DNA of 48,375 bases, from contig PDZW01000024.1 of NCBI GenBank assembly GCA_002753155.1, positions 1 to 48,375 on the forward strand, written 5' to 3'. The stretch comes from Alphaproteobacteria bacterium WMHbin7. GTDB lineage: Bacteria; Pseudomonadota; Alphaproteobacteria; Rhodospirillales; WMHbin7. The position numbers and the translations under genes were made by a program. This document shows positions 32,090 to 42,135 of this stretch, in pieces; position 1 is the first letter of the stretch, and the number at the start of each line of letters is the position of its first letter. Below the pieces are notes generated by a model, which was not told where the DNA came from, searched no databases, and worked only from the letters and a program-made list of their open reading frames with translations.

Positions 32090-33478
32090 TCAGTCGTCGC
32101 TGGAGCCGATGCCCAGGGATTTCAGCTTGCGGTGCAAGGCCGAACGTTCCATGCCGACAAAGGCCGAGGTGCGTGAAATATTGCCCCCGAAGCGCGATAC
32201 CTGGGTCAAAAGATATTCACGCTCGAACAATTCGCGGGCCTCGCGCAATGCCAGACTCATCAGCTCGCTCGATTTTTCCCAGCGCAAAACGGCGGGGGTG
32301 ACGGCGGAAAGCTCGGGCGGCAGCATCGAGGCCGAGATGGGATCGCGCGCATCCGAAGGCGCCATGATCAGCAGCCATTCCATGATGTTGCGCAACTGGC
32401 GCACATTGCCCGGCCAGTCGTAATTCTTAAGCACCACCTGGGCATCCTCGCCCAGGGGGCGCGAAACGACACCGGCGGAACGTGCCGCCCGGTCCATGAA
32501 ATGCTGGGCGATCAGAGGAATATCCTCGCGGCATTCCTTAAGGCTTGGCACCTTCACGGGCACCACGTTCAAGCGATAGAACAGGTCTTCGCGAAAGCGT
32601 CCTGCGGTGATGGCTTCCTGCAAATCGCGGTTCGATGAAGCGATCACGCGCACATCGACCTCGACCCTGGTGCCGCCGCCCACCCGCTCGAAGGTCTGGT
32701 CTTGCAGAACGCGCACGATCTTGCCCTGGGTTTCAAGCGGCATGTCGGCCACTTCGTCTAGCATCAAGGTGCCGCCATGCGCCTGTTCAAGCAGGCCGGT
32801 CTTTCTGGACCCGGCGCCTTCCGATCCCTCGGGCTCGTTGCCGAACAGTTCGATTTCCATGCGATCGGGATTGAGGGCGGCGCAATTCAAGACGACAAAA
32901 GGCCCGTCGCTGCGTTTGGAGCGCGCATGAAGCAGCCGGGCCACCACTTCCTTGCCCGATCCGGGTGGGCCGGAAATCAACACGCGCGATCCGGTGGGGG
33001 CTACCTTGTCCAGGGACTGGCGCAGCAGATTCATGGCTGGCGACGTGCCCACCAGTTCCTCGACCCCTCCGGCGCGGGATTTCAGTTCGAAAAGCTCGCG
33101 CCTAAGCTTCGCCGCCTCGATGGCGCGTTCCACCACCAGCAGCATGCGGTCTGTCTGAAAGGGCTTTTCAATGAAATCGTAGGCCCCTTCCTTGATGGCG
33201 GAAACGGCGGTTTCGATGGTGCCGTGTCCGCTCATCATGACGACGGGCACCTCGGGGTGATCGCGCTTGATGGCGGCAAGAATGCCTATTCCGTCAAGCT
33301 TGCTGCCCTGAAGCCAGATATCTTGCAGGACCAGACTGGGGCGACGCGCCGCAATCGCTGCCAGGGCCTGGGTGTCCGTTCCCGCCTCACGGCAGGAATA
33401 GCCCTCGTCTTCGAGGATTCCCACGACCAGCGACCGGATATCGGCCTCGTCGTCGACGATCAGAATGTCATGCGCCAT
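32090..33478 (-). CDS. ntrX: nitrogen/redox response regulator NtrX
   Basis: 462 residues: receiver domain (phospho-acceptor Asp in LVLQDIWLQGSKLDG), AAA+ domain (Walker A GPPGSGKE, Walker B GGTLMLDEVADMP) and a Fis-type HTH (FGGNISRTSAFVGMERSALHRKL). The loop that contacts sigma54 (normally GAFTGA) reads EPEGSEGAGS, so sigma54 activation is doubtful, as in other alphaproteobacterial NtrX. Overlaps ntrY by 11 bases. Confidence 0.96.
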   Translation of the reverse strand: MAHDILIVDDEADIRSLVVGILEDEGYSCREAGTDTQALAAIAARRPSLVLQDIWLQGSKLDGIGILAAIKRDHPEVPVVMMSGHGTIETAVSAIKEGAYDFIEKPFQTDRMLLVVERAIEAAKLRRELFELKSRAGGVEELVGTSPAMNLLRQSLDKVAPTGSRVLISGPPGSGKEVVARLLHARSKRSDGPFVVLNCAALNPDRMEIELFGNEPEGSEGAGSRKTGLLEQAHGGTLMLDEVADMPLETQGKIVRVLQDQTFERVGGGTRVEVDVRVIASSNRDLQEAITAGRFREDLFYRLNVVPVKVPSLKECREDIPLIAQHFMDRAARSAGVVSRPLGEDAQVVLKNYDWPGNVRQLRNIMEWLLIMAPSDARDPISASMLPPELSAVTPAVLRWEKSSELMSLALREARELFEREYLLTQVSRFGGNISRTSAFVGMERSALHRKLKSLGIGSSDD

Positions 33479-35708
33479 GGCGTTCGTTCATGCCTGTCTC
33501 AGCCGGTTCGCGGTGGGGGAAATGCAAAACAGCCCGTGCCCCCTGCCCCTTTCCATCTTCAAGCCTCAATTCGCCCCCGTGGTCTTCCATGATTTTCTTA
33601 ACAATGGCAAGCCCCAAGCCCGTCCCCTTGACCCGCGTCGTGACATAAGGCTCGGTCAGGCGGTGGCGTTCCTCCTTGGGCAGGCCCTTGCCATTATCCT
33701 CGATCTCAATGAAAAGGTCGCCTTTTTCCGCATCGCGTCTCACTTCGACATGGACAGCACCGGGAGGCAAGCCCTCTCCCTCGCGGGCTTCGATCGATTC
33801 GGCGGCGTTCTTCAAGAGATTGATCAGCGCCCGGTTGATCTGGCGACCGTCGCAGGGGAACAGGCAGCGATTCTCCTGGCCCTCGGGCAAGATGATACTG
33901 AAGGTGATGGCGGGATGGGCTTGGCGCTCCAAAAACACCGCCTGCCCCACCACCTCGGCCAGATTCTCGTTCTTGACCACGGGGGCCGGCATGCGGGCGA
34001 AATCCGAGAATTCGTCGACCATGCGCCCGATATCGCCGACCTGACGCACGATGGTTTCGACGCAGGTGGTGAAGATTTCGGGATCGGTCTGCACTTCCTT
34101 CAGATACTTGCGCTTCAACCGCTCGGCCGAAAGCTGGATGGGTGTCAGCGGATTCTTGATTTCATGGGCGATGCGCCTTGCCACATCGGCCCAGGCGGCC
34201 TTGCGCTGCGCCGAAAGAAGCTCGGTTACATCGTCGAAGGTCACCACATAGCCCTCGATGCGATCTTCCACCCGCTCGACGGCGACACGGACCAGCAAGG
34301 TGCGAAGGCTTCCCTTGCATTCCAGGCTGATCTCGGCCTGGGAAATCCGCTCGGGCCTGCGCTGGCTTTGCGCCAAGAGATCGCTCAATTCAGGAATCGT
34401 CTCGACCAGAAGATTTCCCACGGAATTTTCAAGATCGATCCCCAGCAGTTCCACGGCCGAGCGATTGAAAAGATGAATGCCCGCCCTGGAATCGAGCCCG
34501 ACAACGCCCGCCGAAACACCGGAAAGAACGGCCTCGGTGAAGCGGCGCCGCTCATCGAGAGCCTGATTCGTGTCGATCAGCTCGCGCCGTTGGCTGTCCA
34601 ACTGGCTGGTCATACGATTGAAGGCGCGAGCCAGGGTGCCCAATTCCCGCCCGGCCAGGGTTTCATCCACCTTGGCCTCCAGATTGCCTTCGCGGACACT
34701 GTCGGCGGCTTCGATCAAGGCGGCGATCGGGCGCACAAGCTGGTTGGCCAGGGCCAAGGCCACCCAAGTGGCGGCCAGGAACAGCAACAAGGTGACAACG
34801 GCAAAAACAGCCGAGAAGGTGACTTCGATGCCGGTGCGTCGGCCCTCGGCCTTCTCGTATTCGTCGGCGGCCTGGCGTGTACGTTCCATATGGCCGATCA
34901 CTTTGGGATCGACGAAGCGTCCGATGAACAAGAAGCCGTCGGGAACGCCGGTGATCGCCACCAGGGCGCGCACCCGGTCCTCGGTTTCGCCAGGAACCAT
35001 CACGACTTCGCCGCGCCTGGCGCGCTCGATCATGGACAGGGGAATCTGGCCGAACTGCAGCGAATAGGAATAGCCGGTCTTGGCGATCAAACGTCCGTTT
35101 CCTTGAAAGATCACCAATTCGGAAAAGGCCTTCTGCGAGGTCTGAGTCTGCAATATCTCATTCAAGCGGGCGGGATTGAGGCCGAGTGCTCCCCCTTCAT
35201 TGTTGATCTGCTCGGCCAGAGAGACGACATCGCTGGCCAGAAGGGCCTGATGCTCCTTGAGATAGGCAGTGGCAACAGCGCGCGATTCAAGAATGGCCGT
35301 CTGAACCCTGGGATTGAACCAGCTTTCAAGGGCGATATTGAAATAGAGAATGGAAAAGGCCGCGACCAGCGCCGCCGGAACCAGGGCGACCAGCCCGAAC
35401 AGGCCGACCAGACGGATATGCAGGCGCGACCCCGCCCCGCCTCGGCGTCCCTCGCCCCAAACCAGAATCAGGCGGCGCACCACCACCACGGCCAGGGCCA
35501 GCACCAAGACAAGGTCGAGCCCCAAAAAGCCGATGATAGTCATCGGATCGGGCGAGAGCGAGGCCGCGCCGTTCAACACGGCAATGGTCGCCATGCTGGA
35601 AGCCAGGGCGGCCACAGTCAGCGCAATGGCCATCTTGCGGCCAAGATCGACCTTTCTGGCCCACAGGCGCAGCGCGATCCAGGTCGAACGATTGAAGAAT
35701 GCGGTCAT
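33468..35708 (-). CDS. ntrY: sensor histidine kinase NtrY
   Basis: 746 residues from ATG 35708. Several N-terminal transmembrane helices (first ~120 residues), a periplasmic sensing region (about 120-285), a further helix, HAMP, PAS (GVSAGVVGLDSRAGIHLFN), HisKA with the phospho-His in ARRIAHEIKNPLTPIQ and HATPase_c (NLLKNAAES, DNGKGLP, GTGLGLAIVKKI). It responds to nitrogen or redox state and phosphorylates NtrX. Placed 25 bases after ntrC. Confidence 0.96.
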   Translation of the reverse strand: MTAFFNRSTWIALRLWARKVDLGRKMAIALTVAALASSMATIAVLNGAASLSPDPMTIIGFLGLDLVLVLALAVVVVRRLILVWGEGRRGGAGSRLHIRLVGLFGLVALVPAALVAAFSILYFNIALESWFNPRVQTAILESRAVATAYLKEHQALLASDVVSLAEQINNEGGALGLNPARLNEILQTQTSQKAFSELVIFQGNGRLIAKTGYSYSLQFGQIPLSMIERARRGEVVMVPGETEDRVRALVAITGVPDGFLFIGRFVDPKVIGHMERTRQAADEYEKAEGRRTGIEVTFSAVFAVVTLLLFLAATWVALALANQLVRPIAALIEAADSVREGNLEAKVDETLAGRELGTLARAFNRMTSQLDSQRRELIDTNQALDERRRFTEAVLSGVSAGVVGLDSRAGIHLFNRSAVELLGIDLENSVGNLLVETIPELSDLLAQSQRRPERISQAEISLECKGSLRTLLVRVAVERVEDRIEGYVVTFDDVTELLSAQRKAAWADVARRIAHEIKNPLTPIQLSAERLKRKYLKEVQTDPEIFTTCVETIVRQVGDIGRMVDEFSDFARMPAPVVKNENLAEVVGQAVFLERQAHPAITFSIILPEGQENRCLFPCDGRQINRALINLLKNAAESIEAREGEGLPPGAVHVEVRRDAEKGDLFIEIEDNGKGLPKEERHRLTEPYVTTRVKGTGLGLAIVKKIMEDHGGELRLEDGKGQGARAVLHFPHREPAETGMNERHGA

Positions 35709-35733
35709 CAACTCTTCCGGAAGAACGGGGCGC

Positions 35734-37182
35734 CTATTTTAGTCCCCTGACCACCTGGATGTCCAACTCGCGGATTTTTTTGCGCAAGGTATTGCGGTTA
35801 AGCCCCAGAAGAAGTGCCGCCTTGATCTGATTGCCCCTGGTCGCTTCCAGCGTCATGCCGATCAGGGGCCGCTCGATTTCCTGTAAGATTCGGTCATAGA
35901 TGCCGGGCGGCGGCAGGCTTTCGCCATGCGCCTTGAAATAATCCCTGAGATGCCGGTCAACCGATTCGGACAGGCTTTCGCGCCCCTCGGGATAGGACTG
36001 GGATTTGGCCGACTGCGAGGTTTCCGCCAATTCGGCCTCGATAACCTCGATTCCGATCACTTCTTGCGAATAAAGAGCGGCCAGACGGCGCATCAGATTT
36101 TCCAGCTCGCGCACATTCCCCGCCCAGCGGTGGCGCTTCAAGCGATCAAGCGCGTCAGGGGCAATCGTTTTGACCGGCAGCCCTTCGGCGGCGGCCTGAG
36201 CCACGAAATGGCGCGCCAGTTCGGGAATGTCCTCGGAACGCTCGCGCAGAGGCGGCAGGCGGATGGGCACCACATTCAGGCGGTAGAACAGGTCTTCGCG
36301 GAACTGACCCTGGCGGATCAGTTGCGTCAGATCGCGATGCGTGGCGGCGATGATGCGTACATTGGCCCGGATGGGAACCCGTCCGCCCACCGACGTATAT
36401 TCGCCCTCTTGCAGAACGCGCAAAAGACGGGTCTGCGCCTCGGGGGGCATGTCGCCGATCTCATCTAGGAACAAGGTGCCGCCCTCGGCCTGTTCGAAGC
36501 GGCCCACCAGGCGGCTGGTGGCGCCGGTGAAGGACCCTTTTTCATGGCCGAACAATTCGCTTTCGATCAGTTCGCGGGGAATGGCCGCCATGTTGATGGC
36601 GACGAAGGGGCCGTTGCGGCGCTTGCCGTAATCATGCAGCGCCCGGGCCACCAACTCCTTGCCGGTGCCCGATTCTCCGGTGATCATGACGGTAAGGTCG
36701 GTCGTCATCAAACGGGCCAGAATGCGATAGATTTCCTGCATGGCCGAGGAACGGCCGATCAGGGGCAGCGCCTCTTCGCCGTCTTGCTTGGCGGCAAAGG
36801 AAGGGTCGGCCTTGGGGGCGGCCAAAGCCCGGCCAACCACATTCACCACATCCTTCAAATCGAAGGGCTTGGGCAGATATTCGAAGGCGCCGCGCTGGGC
36901 GGCCTTGACGGCGGTCAGCAGCGTGCTTTGAGCACTCATGGCAACGATGCGCAGATCGGGCCTGATTTTCTTGATACGGGGAATGAGATCCAGCCCGTTC
37001 TCGTCAGGCATCACCACATCGGTGATCACCAAATCGCCCTCGCCGTCGGCCACCCAGCGCCACAGCGTCGCGGCATTACCGGTGGTGCGCACCTCATAGC
37101 CGGCGCGGTTCAGGGCCTGAGTCAGAACGGTGCGGATGCCCCGGTCGTCATCGGCGATCAGAATGGTGGCGGGATGTGTCAT
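35734..37182 (-). CDS. ntrC: nitrogen regulator NtrC (NR-I)
   Basis: 482 residues: receiver domain (acid triad ADDDRG, acceptor in [13 protein letters not shown]), sigma54-interacting AAA+ domain ([23 protein letters not shown], the GAFTGA loop with A to [14 protein letters not shown]) and a Fis HTH ([24 protein letters not shown]). Activates nitrogen-scavenging genes with sigma54. ATG overlaps the ntrB stop by four bases. Confidence 0.97.
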   Translation of the reverse strand: MTHPATILIADDDRGIRTVLTQALNRAGYEVRTTGNAATLWRWVADGEGDLVITDVVMPDENGLDLIPRIKKIRPDLRIVAMSAQSTLLTAVKAAQRGAFEYLPKPFDLKDVVNVVGRALAAPKADPSFAAKQDGEEALPLIGRSSAMQEIYRILARLMTTDLTVMITGESGTGKELVARALHDYGKRRNGPFVAINMAAIPRELIESELFGHEKGSFTGATSRLVGRFEQAEGGTLFLDEIGDMPPEAQTRLLRVLQEGEYTSVGGRVPIRANVRIIAATHRDLTQLIRQGQFREDLFYRLNVVPIRLPPLRERSEDIPELARHFVAQAAAEGLPVKTIAPDALDRLKRHRWAGNVRELENLMRRLAALYSQEVIGIEVIEAELAETSQSAKSQSYPEGRESLSESVDRHLRDYFKAHGESLPPPGIYDRILQEIERPLIGMTLEATRGNQIKAALLLGLNRNTLRKKIRELDIQVVRGLK

Positions 37183-38309
37183 TGAGCATCAACTCCGGGA
37201 TCGCTTTGGACCATGGGTAGGTAGACGCGAAACACGGTTCGCCTGGGCTGGCTGTCGAATTCGACGATGCCGCCGTGATCGCCCACGATTTTGGCGACCA
37301 GTGCCAGTCCCAATCCGCTGCCCTTGGGTTTGGTGGTAACAAATGGATCGAACAGATGAGGGCCCAGATCGCTGGGAATCCCCTCACCGTTATCTTGCAC
37401 GGTGACCAGAAGCGGCAGATGCACCCGACTGTCGCTGCCGGGCACGGCCAGGCGAATGCCATGCTGATAGGAGGTGGACAACACCACTTCGCCCCCATCG
37501 GAAGGGCAAGCTTCTGCAGCGTTCTTAACCAGATTCAAGAAAACTTGAATCAACTGGTCGCGATTGCCCAGCACCAGGGGCAACGAGGGGTCATAGGCCT
37601 CGACAAAACGCACACGACTGCCGAAACCGTTTTCGGCCAATCTGCGCACATGTTCCAAGACACGGTGAATATTGACCGGCTCGCGTTCAAGCGGGTGCTT
37701 GTCCGAAAAAATATCCATGCGATCAACCAGGGCGCAGATGCGATCGGTTTCATCGCAGATCAGACGCGTCAGCACGCGATCATCCTCGCTGGCATTCTGT
37801 TCCAGAAGCTGAGCGGCGCCGCGGATACCCGAAAGCGGGTTCTTGACCTCATGAGCCAGAATGCCCGCCATGGCGGTCACGGAACGCGCCGCGTTCCTGT
37901 GGGTCATCTGCCGTCCGATCTTCATGGCGATGGAATGTTCGTGCAGGCTGATCGCAATGGCGCCCGGCTCTTCTGAAACCGGCGAGACCTGGATGGTGAC
38001 GGTGCGCTGGCCGGTGCGCAACGAATCCAGCGTGACGCCATATTCCGAAACCGGACAGTCATGGGCCCGGGCCTGGGCCACCAGCGAGAACAGGGTGCTG
38101 TCTTCGGGAATAAGCTCGACAAGCGGCTTGCCCTCAAGATGCCCCTGAGAGGATTCAAACAACTGTTCCGCCGCCGCATTCATGTGGCGGATCGCATCCT
38201 TCGCGTCGATAACGATGATGGCCGCCGACAGGGCATTCAGAACCGCCGTGGCATCAAGGGGGCCCGGCGCAACTTCCTGCGGCTTTTTCATGAAGTGCGG
38301 CTTATTCAT
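37179..38309 (-). CDS. ntrB: nitrogen sensor histidine kinase NtrB (NR-II)
   Basis: 376 residues from ATG 38309, soluble. PAS domain ([23 protein letters not shown]), HisKA with phospho-His in [16 protein letters not shown], then HATPase_c ([32 protein letters not shown]). It phosphorylates or dephosphorylates NtrC under PII control. The longer frame upstream runs antisense through dusB and was rejected. ATG overlaps the dusB stop (ATGA). Confidence 0.96.
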   Translation of the reverse strand: MNKPHFMKKPQEVAPGPLDATAVLNALSAAIIVIDAKDAIRHMNAAAEQLFESSQGHLEGKPLVELIPEDSTLFSLVAQARAHDCPVSEYGVTLDSLRTGQRTVTIQVSPVSEEPGAIAISLHEHSIAMKIGRQMTHRNAARSVTAMAGILAHEVKNPLSGIRGAAQLLEQNASEDDRVLTRLICDETDRICALVDRMDIFSDKHPLEREPVNIHRVLEHVRRLAENGFGSRVRFVEAYDPSLPLVLGNRDQLIQVFLNLVKNAAEACPSDGGEVVLSTSYQHGIRLAVPGSDSRVHLPLLVTVQDNGEGIPSDLGPHLFDPFVTTKPKGSGLGLALVAKIVGDHGGIVEFDSQPRRTVFRVYLPMVQSDPGVDAQ

Positions 38310-39292
38310 GCAGCCATCCGATCCTGGGCGGCTTTCCAGAAATCCAAAAGCCTGGTCCGCACCTCGTTGGGATCGCTTAAGCGCATGAGATGGCTTCTGA
38401 ATTCCGCCGAACCGGGAAGCCCCCGGGAATACCAGGCAATGTGCTTTCTGGCGATGGGAACGCCTGCCTTTTCGCCGTAATGGTCCAGCATATCCTCGAC
38501 ATGTTCTTGCAAAATCGCCAGCCGCTCCAAGGGGGATGGTTCCTGCAGGCGCTCGCCCGTTCTTAAGAAATGCGCAACCAGCCCCAGAAACCAGGGACGG
38601 CCATAAGACGCGCGGCCGATCATGACGCCGTCGGCGCCTGATTGATCGAGAATCGCGCGCGCGCGGTCCAGCGTGGTGACGTCGCCATTGGCCACGACGG
38701 GGATTGAAACCGACCGCTTTACCAAGCCGATGCGATCCCAGTCGGCCTGGCCGCCATAGAATTGCGAACGCGTGCGGCCATGCACGGTCACCAGGGCAAC
38801 GCCGCTTTCCTGGGCGATTTTGGCCAGTCTTGGGGCGTTGATCGAGCCTTCGTCCCAGCCCAGGCGCATCTTGACGGTGACGGGAATGGCCACAGAGCGC
38901 ACCACGCTTTCCATGATCCGCCCGGCCAGCACCTCGTCCTTCATAAGCGCCGCCCCCGCCTCGCCCCTGATGATCTTCTTGGCCGGGCAACCCATATTGA
39001 TATCGATGATCCCGGCGCCACGATCGGCATTCATGCGAGCCGCGTCAGCCATGACATCCGGCTCGCAGCCCACGATCTGCACGGCCTGGGGATGCGCCGT
39101 TTCCAAGGGGCTCGACATGCGCAGCGTCTTGGTATGGGCGCGCACCATCGCCTTGCTGGCAATCATTTCGGACACGGTGAGGCCAGCACCGAAGCGCTGC
39201 GCCAGACGGCGGAAGGGCGCATCCGTGACACCGGCCATGGGAGCCAGAATCACCGGATTGTCCAAGTGAATGGGACCAATTTTCAAGGACAT
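38306..39292 (-). CDS. dusB: tRNA-dihydrouridine synthase (NifR3-type)
   Basis: 328 residues from ATG 39292 (MSLKIGPIHLDNPVILAPMAGVTDAPFRR). FMN-binding TIM barrel with DINMGCPAKKI (catalytic Cys), VTVKMRLGWD, VHGRTRSQFYGG and GVMIGRASYGRPW. It reduces uridines in the D-loop of tRNAs. In Rhodobacter and Azospirillum the same gene, nifR3, begins the ntrBC operon. A TTG or ATG at 39328/39325 would lie inside the promoter-like dyad, so the inner ATG was preferred. Confidence 0.93.
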   Translation of the reverse strand: MSLKIGPIHLDNPVILAPMAGVTDAPFRRLAQRFGAGLTVSEMIASKAMVRAHTKTLRMSSPLETAHPQAVQIVGCEPDVMADAARMNADRGAGIIDINMGCPAKKIIRGEAGAALMKDEVLAGRIMESVVRSVAIPVTVKMRLGWDEGSINAPRLAKIAQESGVALVTVHGRTRSQFYGGQADWDRIGLVKRSVSIPVVANGDVTTLDRARAILDQSGADGVMIGRASYGRPWFLGLVAHFLRTGERLQEPSPLERLAILQEHVEDMLDHYGEKAGVPIARKHIAWYSRGLPGSAEFRSHLMRLSDPNEVRTRLLDFWKAAQDRMAA

Positions 39293-39318
39293 GATGGGGT
39301 TCACGATGCTTTCTGTGA

Positions 39319-39345
39319 TGTGCATCAATATTATGCAAATGCACA
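39319..39345 (-). promoter_or_regulatory. palindrome over the dusB-ntrB promoter, NtrC-box-like
   Basis: A 27-bp element with outer arms TGTGCAT and ATGCACA. On the minus strand an inner 17-bp unit reads TGCAT, seven bases, ATGCA, similar in spacing to NtrC sites (TGCAC...GTGCA). TAATAT (39328-39333, minus) in its centre looks like a -10 box, placing transcription start about 30 bases before ATG 39292. Binding by NtrC is inference. Confidence 0.4.
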
Positions 39346-39374
39346 GTCCGCAAGCGATTAGTGGGGATTAAGGA

Positions 39375-40187
39375 TTAGGCTGCCTTGGTTATCAGCACAT
39401 CGGTCACGAATTTGACGCCGGGATAGGCGAGCGTGAGCAAAAGATATGCAAGCAGTACGAGGCGAGCCGCCAGCCTGCCGCGCATGCCGATACTGTGATG
39501 GGCGATCAGCAGGGCGCCGATCACGGCAAAGGCCAGCAGGGACAAAAGGCTTTTATGGTCAACCGACAGCCAGAGCCCCTTCTCCAGCACATTGAGGGCG
39601 ATACCCGACAGCACCCCCACCCCCAGCACCATCTCGGCCCCCATCAGGAGTTGGAAGATCAAGGCCTCGCTTTCCGACATTGCGGGCAGGGACCGGGTGA
39701 GACGGGTTGGACGCTTGGTCTTCAGCGAGCGTTCCTGAAGAAAGGCGGCCAGGGCCGCCACCGAGGCCAGGGTGGCCAGCGCATAAGTCGCCACGGAGAC
39801 CAGAATGTGAAGAATGATCCAACCCGAGGGGGCGGTGCCGACCATGGGACGCTCGGGGGCCTGACTCCAGAAGGTGGCAAACAGGGCCATGAGGAGCAGA
39901 TAGGGCATCAGAAGTGGCATCAGGCGCCAAGCCTGACGCGAAACCAGATTGAGGCCCAGAAAGAGAATCAGGGTTGCCGACAGGCTGGCCCATAGGGCCG
40001 CCGCCAGGCCGGTATGCCAGACCGTGGCGGCGTGAATGCCGCTGAGCAGCGTGGGGCCGCAGACAGCCAAGGCCAGCGACGCCCAGAAGGCGCCATCGCG
40101 CTTGGGGGTGCGGACCCAGCCCAGCAGCAGGGCGGGCAGCAGGCTGGCCAGGGCGGCCAGAGAGTCGATCATCGTAACCATCGGCAT
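39375..40187 (-). CDS. CcsA/YpjD-like cytochrome c assembly family membrane protein
   Basis: 270 residues from ATG 40187. About eight transmembrane helices. Conserved positions of the CcsA/HemX-like family: the [21 protein letters not shown] helix with a heme-ligand-type His, and [33 protein letters not shown] near the end. The tryptophan-rich WWD loop of true CcsA/CcmC is only weakly seen, so it belongs to the small YpjD group of unknown exact role, often near signal-recognition or ntr genes. Divergent from ispDF. Confidence 0.8.
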   Translation of the reverse strand: MPMVTMIDSLAALASLLPALLLGWVRTPKRDGAFWASLALAVCGPTLLSGIHAATVWHTGLAAALWASLSATLILFLGLNLVSRQAWRLMPLLMPYLLLMALFATFWSQAPERPMVGTAPSGWIILHILVSVATYALATLASVAALAAFLQERSLKTKRPTRLTRSLPAMSESEALIFQLLMGAEMVLGVGVLSGIALNVLEKGLWLSVDHKSLLSLLAFAVIGALLIAHHSIGMRGRLAARLVLLAYLLLTLAYPGVKFVTDVLITKAA

Positions 40188-40258
40188 GGGCGCACTATAG
40201 CCGCGCCGCTTCGGCTGGTCTATGGTGGGTGGCACGAAAACACAGAGGAATTTCGTTC

Positions 40259-41413
40259 ATGGCCAAGTGCGTGGCTTTGGTGGTGGCGGCGGGTCGCGGG
40301 CGGCGCTTCGGCTCGGAACTTCCCAAGCAATATCAGATGCTGGCTGGCAAGCTGGTTCTAAGCCATTCCCTGGCCGCCTTTGCGTCCCATCCCGAGGTGA
40401 CGGGGGTGCGGGCCGTCATCCATCCGGACGACCGCGCTCTTTACGATCAGGCGGCAGAGGGACTAGCTCTTCTGGACCCCGTTCCCGGAGGAGCGGCCCG
40501 TCAGGACTCCGTGCGCCTGGGGTTGGAGAGCCTTAAATCCGATCCCCCGGATTTCGTTCTGATCCATGACGGCGCCAGGCCCTTTATCGATGCAACGACC
40601 ATTTCCAACGTCATTGATGCCCTGTCTGTACATCCCGGGGCCATTCCGGCCATTCCGGTGGCCGATACGCTGAAGCGGGGCGACAAGGGGCTGATCCTGG
40701 GTACCCAGGACCGGGCCAATCTGTGGCGGGCCCAGACCCCCCAGGGCTTTCGCTACCAGGAGATTCTGGCCGCCCATCAGGCCCTGGCCGGACAGGACTT
40801 GACCGATGACGCGGCGGTACTGGAAACTTACGGCTTGTCCGTAGCACTTGTTCAAGGCTCTGAAAGCAATGTCAAAATCACGACGAAGCAGGATTTGGAG
40901 CTGGGCGAACTGCGCCTGGGGCGGACCATGATCCCCCGTTCGGGCAGCGGTTTCGATGTCCACCGCTTCAAGGAAGGCGGCGATCATGTCTGGCTGTGCG
41001 GGGTAAAAGTGCCGCATAGTCATGGGCTTGAGGGGCATTCCGACGCCGATGTCGCCCTGCATGCCCTGACCGATGCCCTTCTGGGCGCCATTGCGGCGGG
41101 TGATATCGGCTATCACTTTCCGCCTTCGGACCCGCAATGGAAGGGTGCCTCGTCCGACCGTTTCCTGGCCCATGCGGCCTCTCTGGTGGCGGCAAGGGGG
41201 GGGAGGATCGTGAATTTGGATGTGACCATCATCTGCGAGCGCCCCAAGGTGGGACCGCACCGGCCCGCCATGATCAAGCGTCTGGCCGAAATTTTGGACA
41301 TCGAGGAAGAGCGGATCAGCGTCAAGGCCACCACCACCGAGGGGCTGGGCTTTACCGGCCGCCAGGAGGGTATCGCCGCCCAAGCCCTGGCAATGGTGGC
41401 GCTGGGGGATTAA
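40259..41413 (+). CDS. ispDF: bifunctional IspD/IspF of the MEP isoprenoid pathway
   Basis: 384 residues from ATG 40259, with GAGGAA upstream. The N-terminal half is 2-C-methyl-D-erythritol 4-phosphate cytidylyltransferase ([27 protein letters not shown]). From about residue 228 the protein is 2-C-methyl-D-erythritol 2,4-cyclodiphosphate synthase ([11 protein letters not shown] with metal ligands, [33 protein letters not shown]). The fusion catalyses steps three and five of the pathway and is characteristic of alpha- and epsilonproteobacteria. Ends tail-to-tail with cutA, overlapping four bases. Confidence 0.97.
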   Translation: MAKCVALVVAAGRGRRFGSELPKQYQMLAGKLVLSHSLAAFASHPEVTGVRAVIHPDDRALYDQAAEGLALLDPVPGGAARQDSVRLGLESLKSDPPDFVLIHDGARPFIDATTISNVIDALSVHPGAIPAIPVADTLKRGDKGLILGTQDRANLWRAQTPQGFRYQEILAAHQALAGQDLTDDAAVLETYGLSVALVQGSESNVKITTKQDLELGELRLGRTMIPRSGSGFDVHRFKEGGDHVWLCGVKVPHSHGLEGHSDADVALHALTDALLGAIAAGDIGYHFPPSDPQWKGASSDRFLAHAASLVAARGGRIVNLDVTIICERPKVGPHRPAMIKRLAEILDIEEERISVKATTTEGLGFTGRQEGIAAQALAMVALGD

Positions 41414-41733
41414 ACGGAAACCTTCGTCTCTTCCCTGATCCAGGCCAGAAAGTCGTGATTGCCGCCATCGATGGGCAGGCTCACCACGCAAGGCACGGTA
41501 TAGGAATGGTTGGCCTTCACCCAGTCGGTGGCGGCGGGCACCAGATCGGCCCTGGTCTTGGCGATCAGCCCGATCTCGTCCCCCTGCTCCAGCTTGCCTT
41601 GCCACCAATAGAAGGATTTGATCGGCCCCAGGATATTGGCGCAGGCGCACAGCCTGGCCTCGACCAAGCCCCTGCCCAGCGCCTCGGCCTCTTGGGCATT
41701 GGCCGCCGTGATATAGAGAAGGCGATAGGACAT
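41410..41733 (-). CDS. cutA: CutA divalent-ion tolerance protein
   Basis: 107 residues from ATG 41733 ([12 protein letters not shown]). Trimeric ferredoxin-like fold with the family motifs [31 protein letters not shown] and [12 protein letters not shown]. Linked to copper tolerance in E. coli, though the direct role is not settled. The longer frame to 41832 has no family support and would cross the divergent small gene. Confidence 0.94.
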   Translation of the reverse strand: MSYRLLYITAANAQEAEALGRGLVEARLCACANILGPIKSFYWWQGKLEQGDEIGLIAKTRADLVPAATDWVKANHSYTVPCVVSLPIDGGNHDFLAWIREETKVSV

Positions 41734-41792
41734 CTTTTTTCTTGCCTCCCGAGTCGCGGCCATTATTCTAGAGGGCAGATAGGGGTAAATCC

Positions 41793-42047
41793 ATGGCCGA
41801 ATCCAAAGAACGCAACAAGGCCGAGCGGCCAACCGATTTCCAGGTGAAATGGCTGAAGCGTGGCCTGGAGCAGCCCGGCGGCAAACTGCCTTTGTTCGAT
41901 GAGGAAGGCCAGCGCTACAATGATCGCACGATCAAATCCTGTCTGGAGCGCGGCTGGGCCCAGCCCTGGTTCTCGAACCCCTTGAAGCCCGACTGGCTGG
42001 TCTGCAAGCTGACCGATGAAGGGCGGCGTCTGGCCGAGCATCACTAG
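41793..42047 (+). CDS. conserved-looking small protein of unknown function
   Basis: 84 residues, hydrophilic and basic at the N-terminus, with no signal peptide or membrane segment. Visible features: FQVKWLKRGLEQPGGKLPLFDEEG, RTIKSCLERGWAQPWFSNP and the ending KLTDEGRRLAE. The last part resembles the end of a winged-helix fold, so a small DNA- or RNA-binding protein is possible, but this is weak. Divergent from cutA with a 59-bp gap. Confidence 0.7.
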   Translation: MAESKERNKAERPTDFQVKWLKRGLEQPGGKLPLFDEEGQRYNDRTIKSCLERGWAQPWFSNPLKPDWLVCKLTDEGRRLAEHH

Positions 42048-42070
42048 GGAGTTAATCCTTTCTTAACTCC
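42048..42070 (+). terminator. hairpin after the small gene at 41793
   Basis: GGAGTTAA, loop TCCTTTC, TTAACTCC: a perfect 8-bp stem directly after the TAG stop, in a region between converging genes. There is no clean T tract, so termination strength is uncertain. Confidence 0.5.
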
Positions 42071-42135
42071 AATTGCAGATTTGTCATTCCGGCCAGTTAA
42101 CTGTGGATATTCCGGTTGGCAAACGTGTGACGGGT

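Noticed and set aside
33465-35750. Plus-strand open frame of 761 codons opposite ntrY
   Set aside because: Antisense shadow of a clear histidine kinase; composition (His, Gln, Gly-rich) is that of a reversed GC-rich frame.
38310-38990. Long N-terminal extension of NtrB (603-codon frame)
   Set aside because: The extra part is a frame across dusB; the ATG at 38309 overlaps the dusB stop and begins a typical NtrB.
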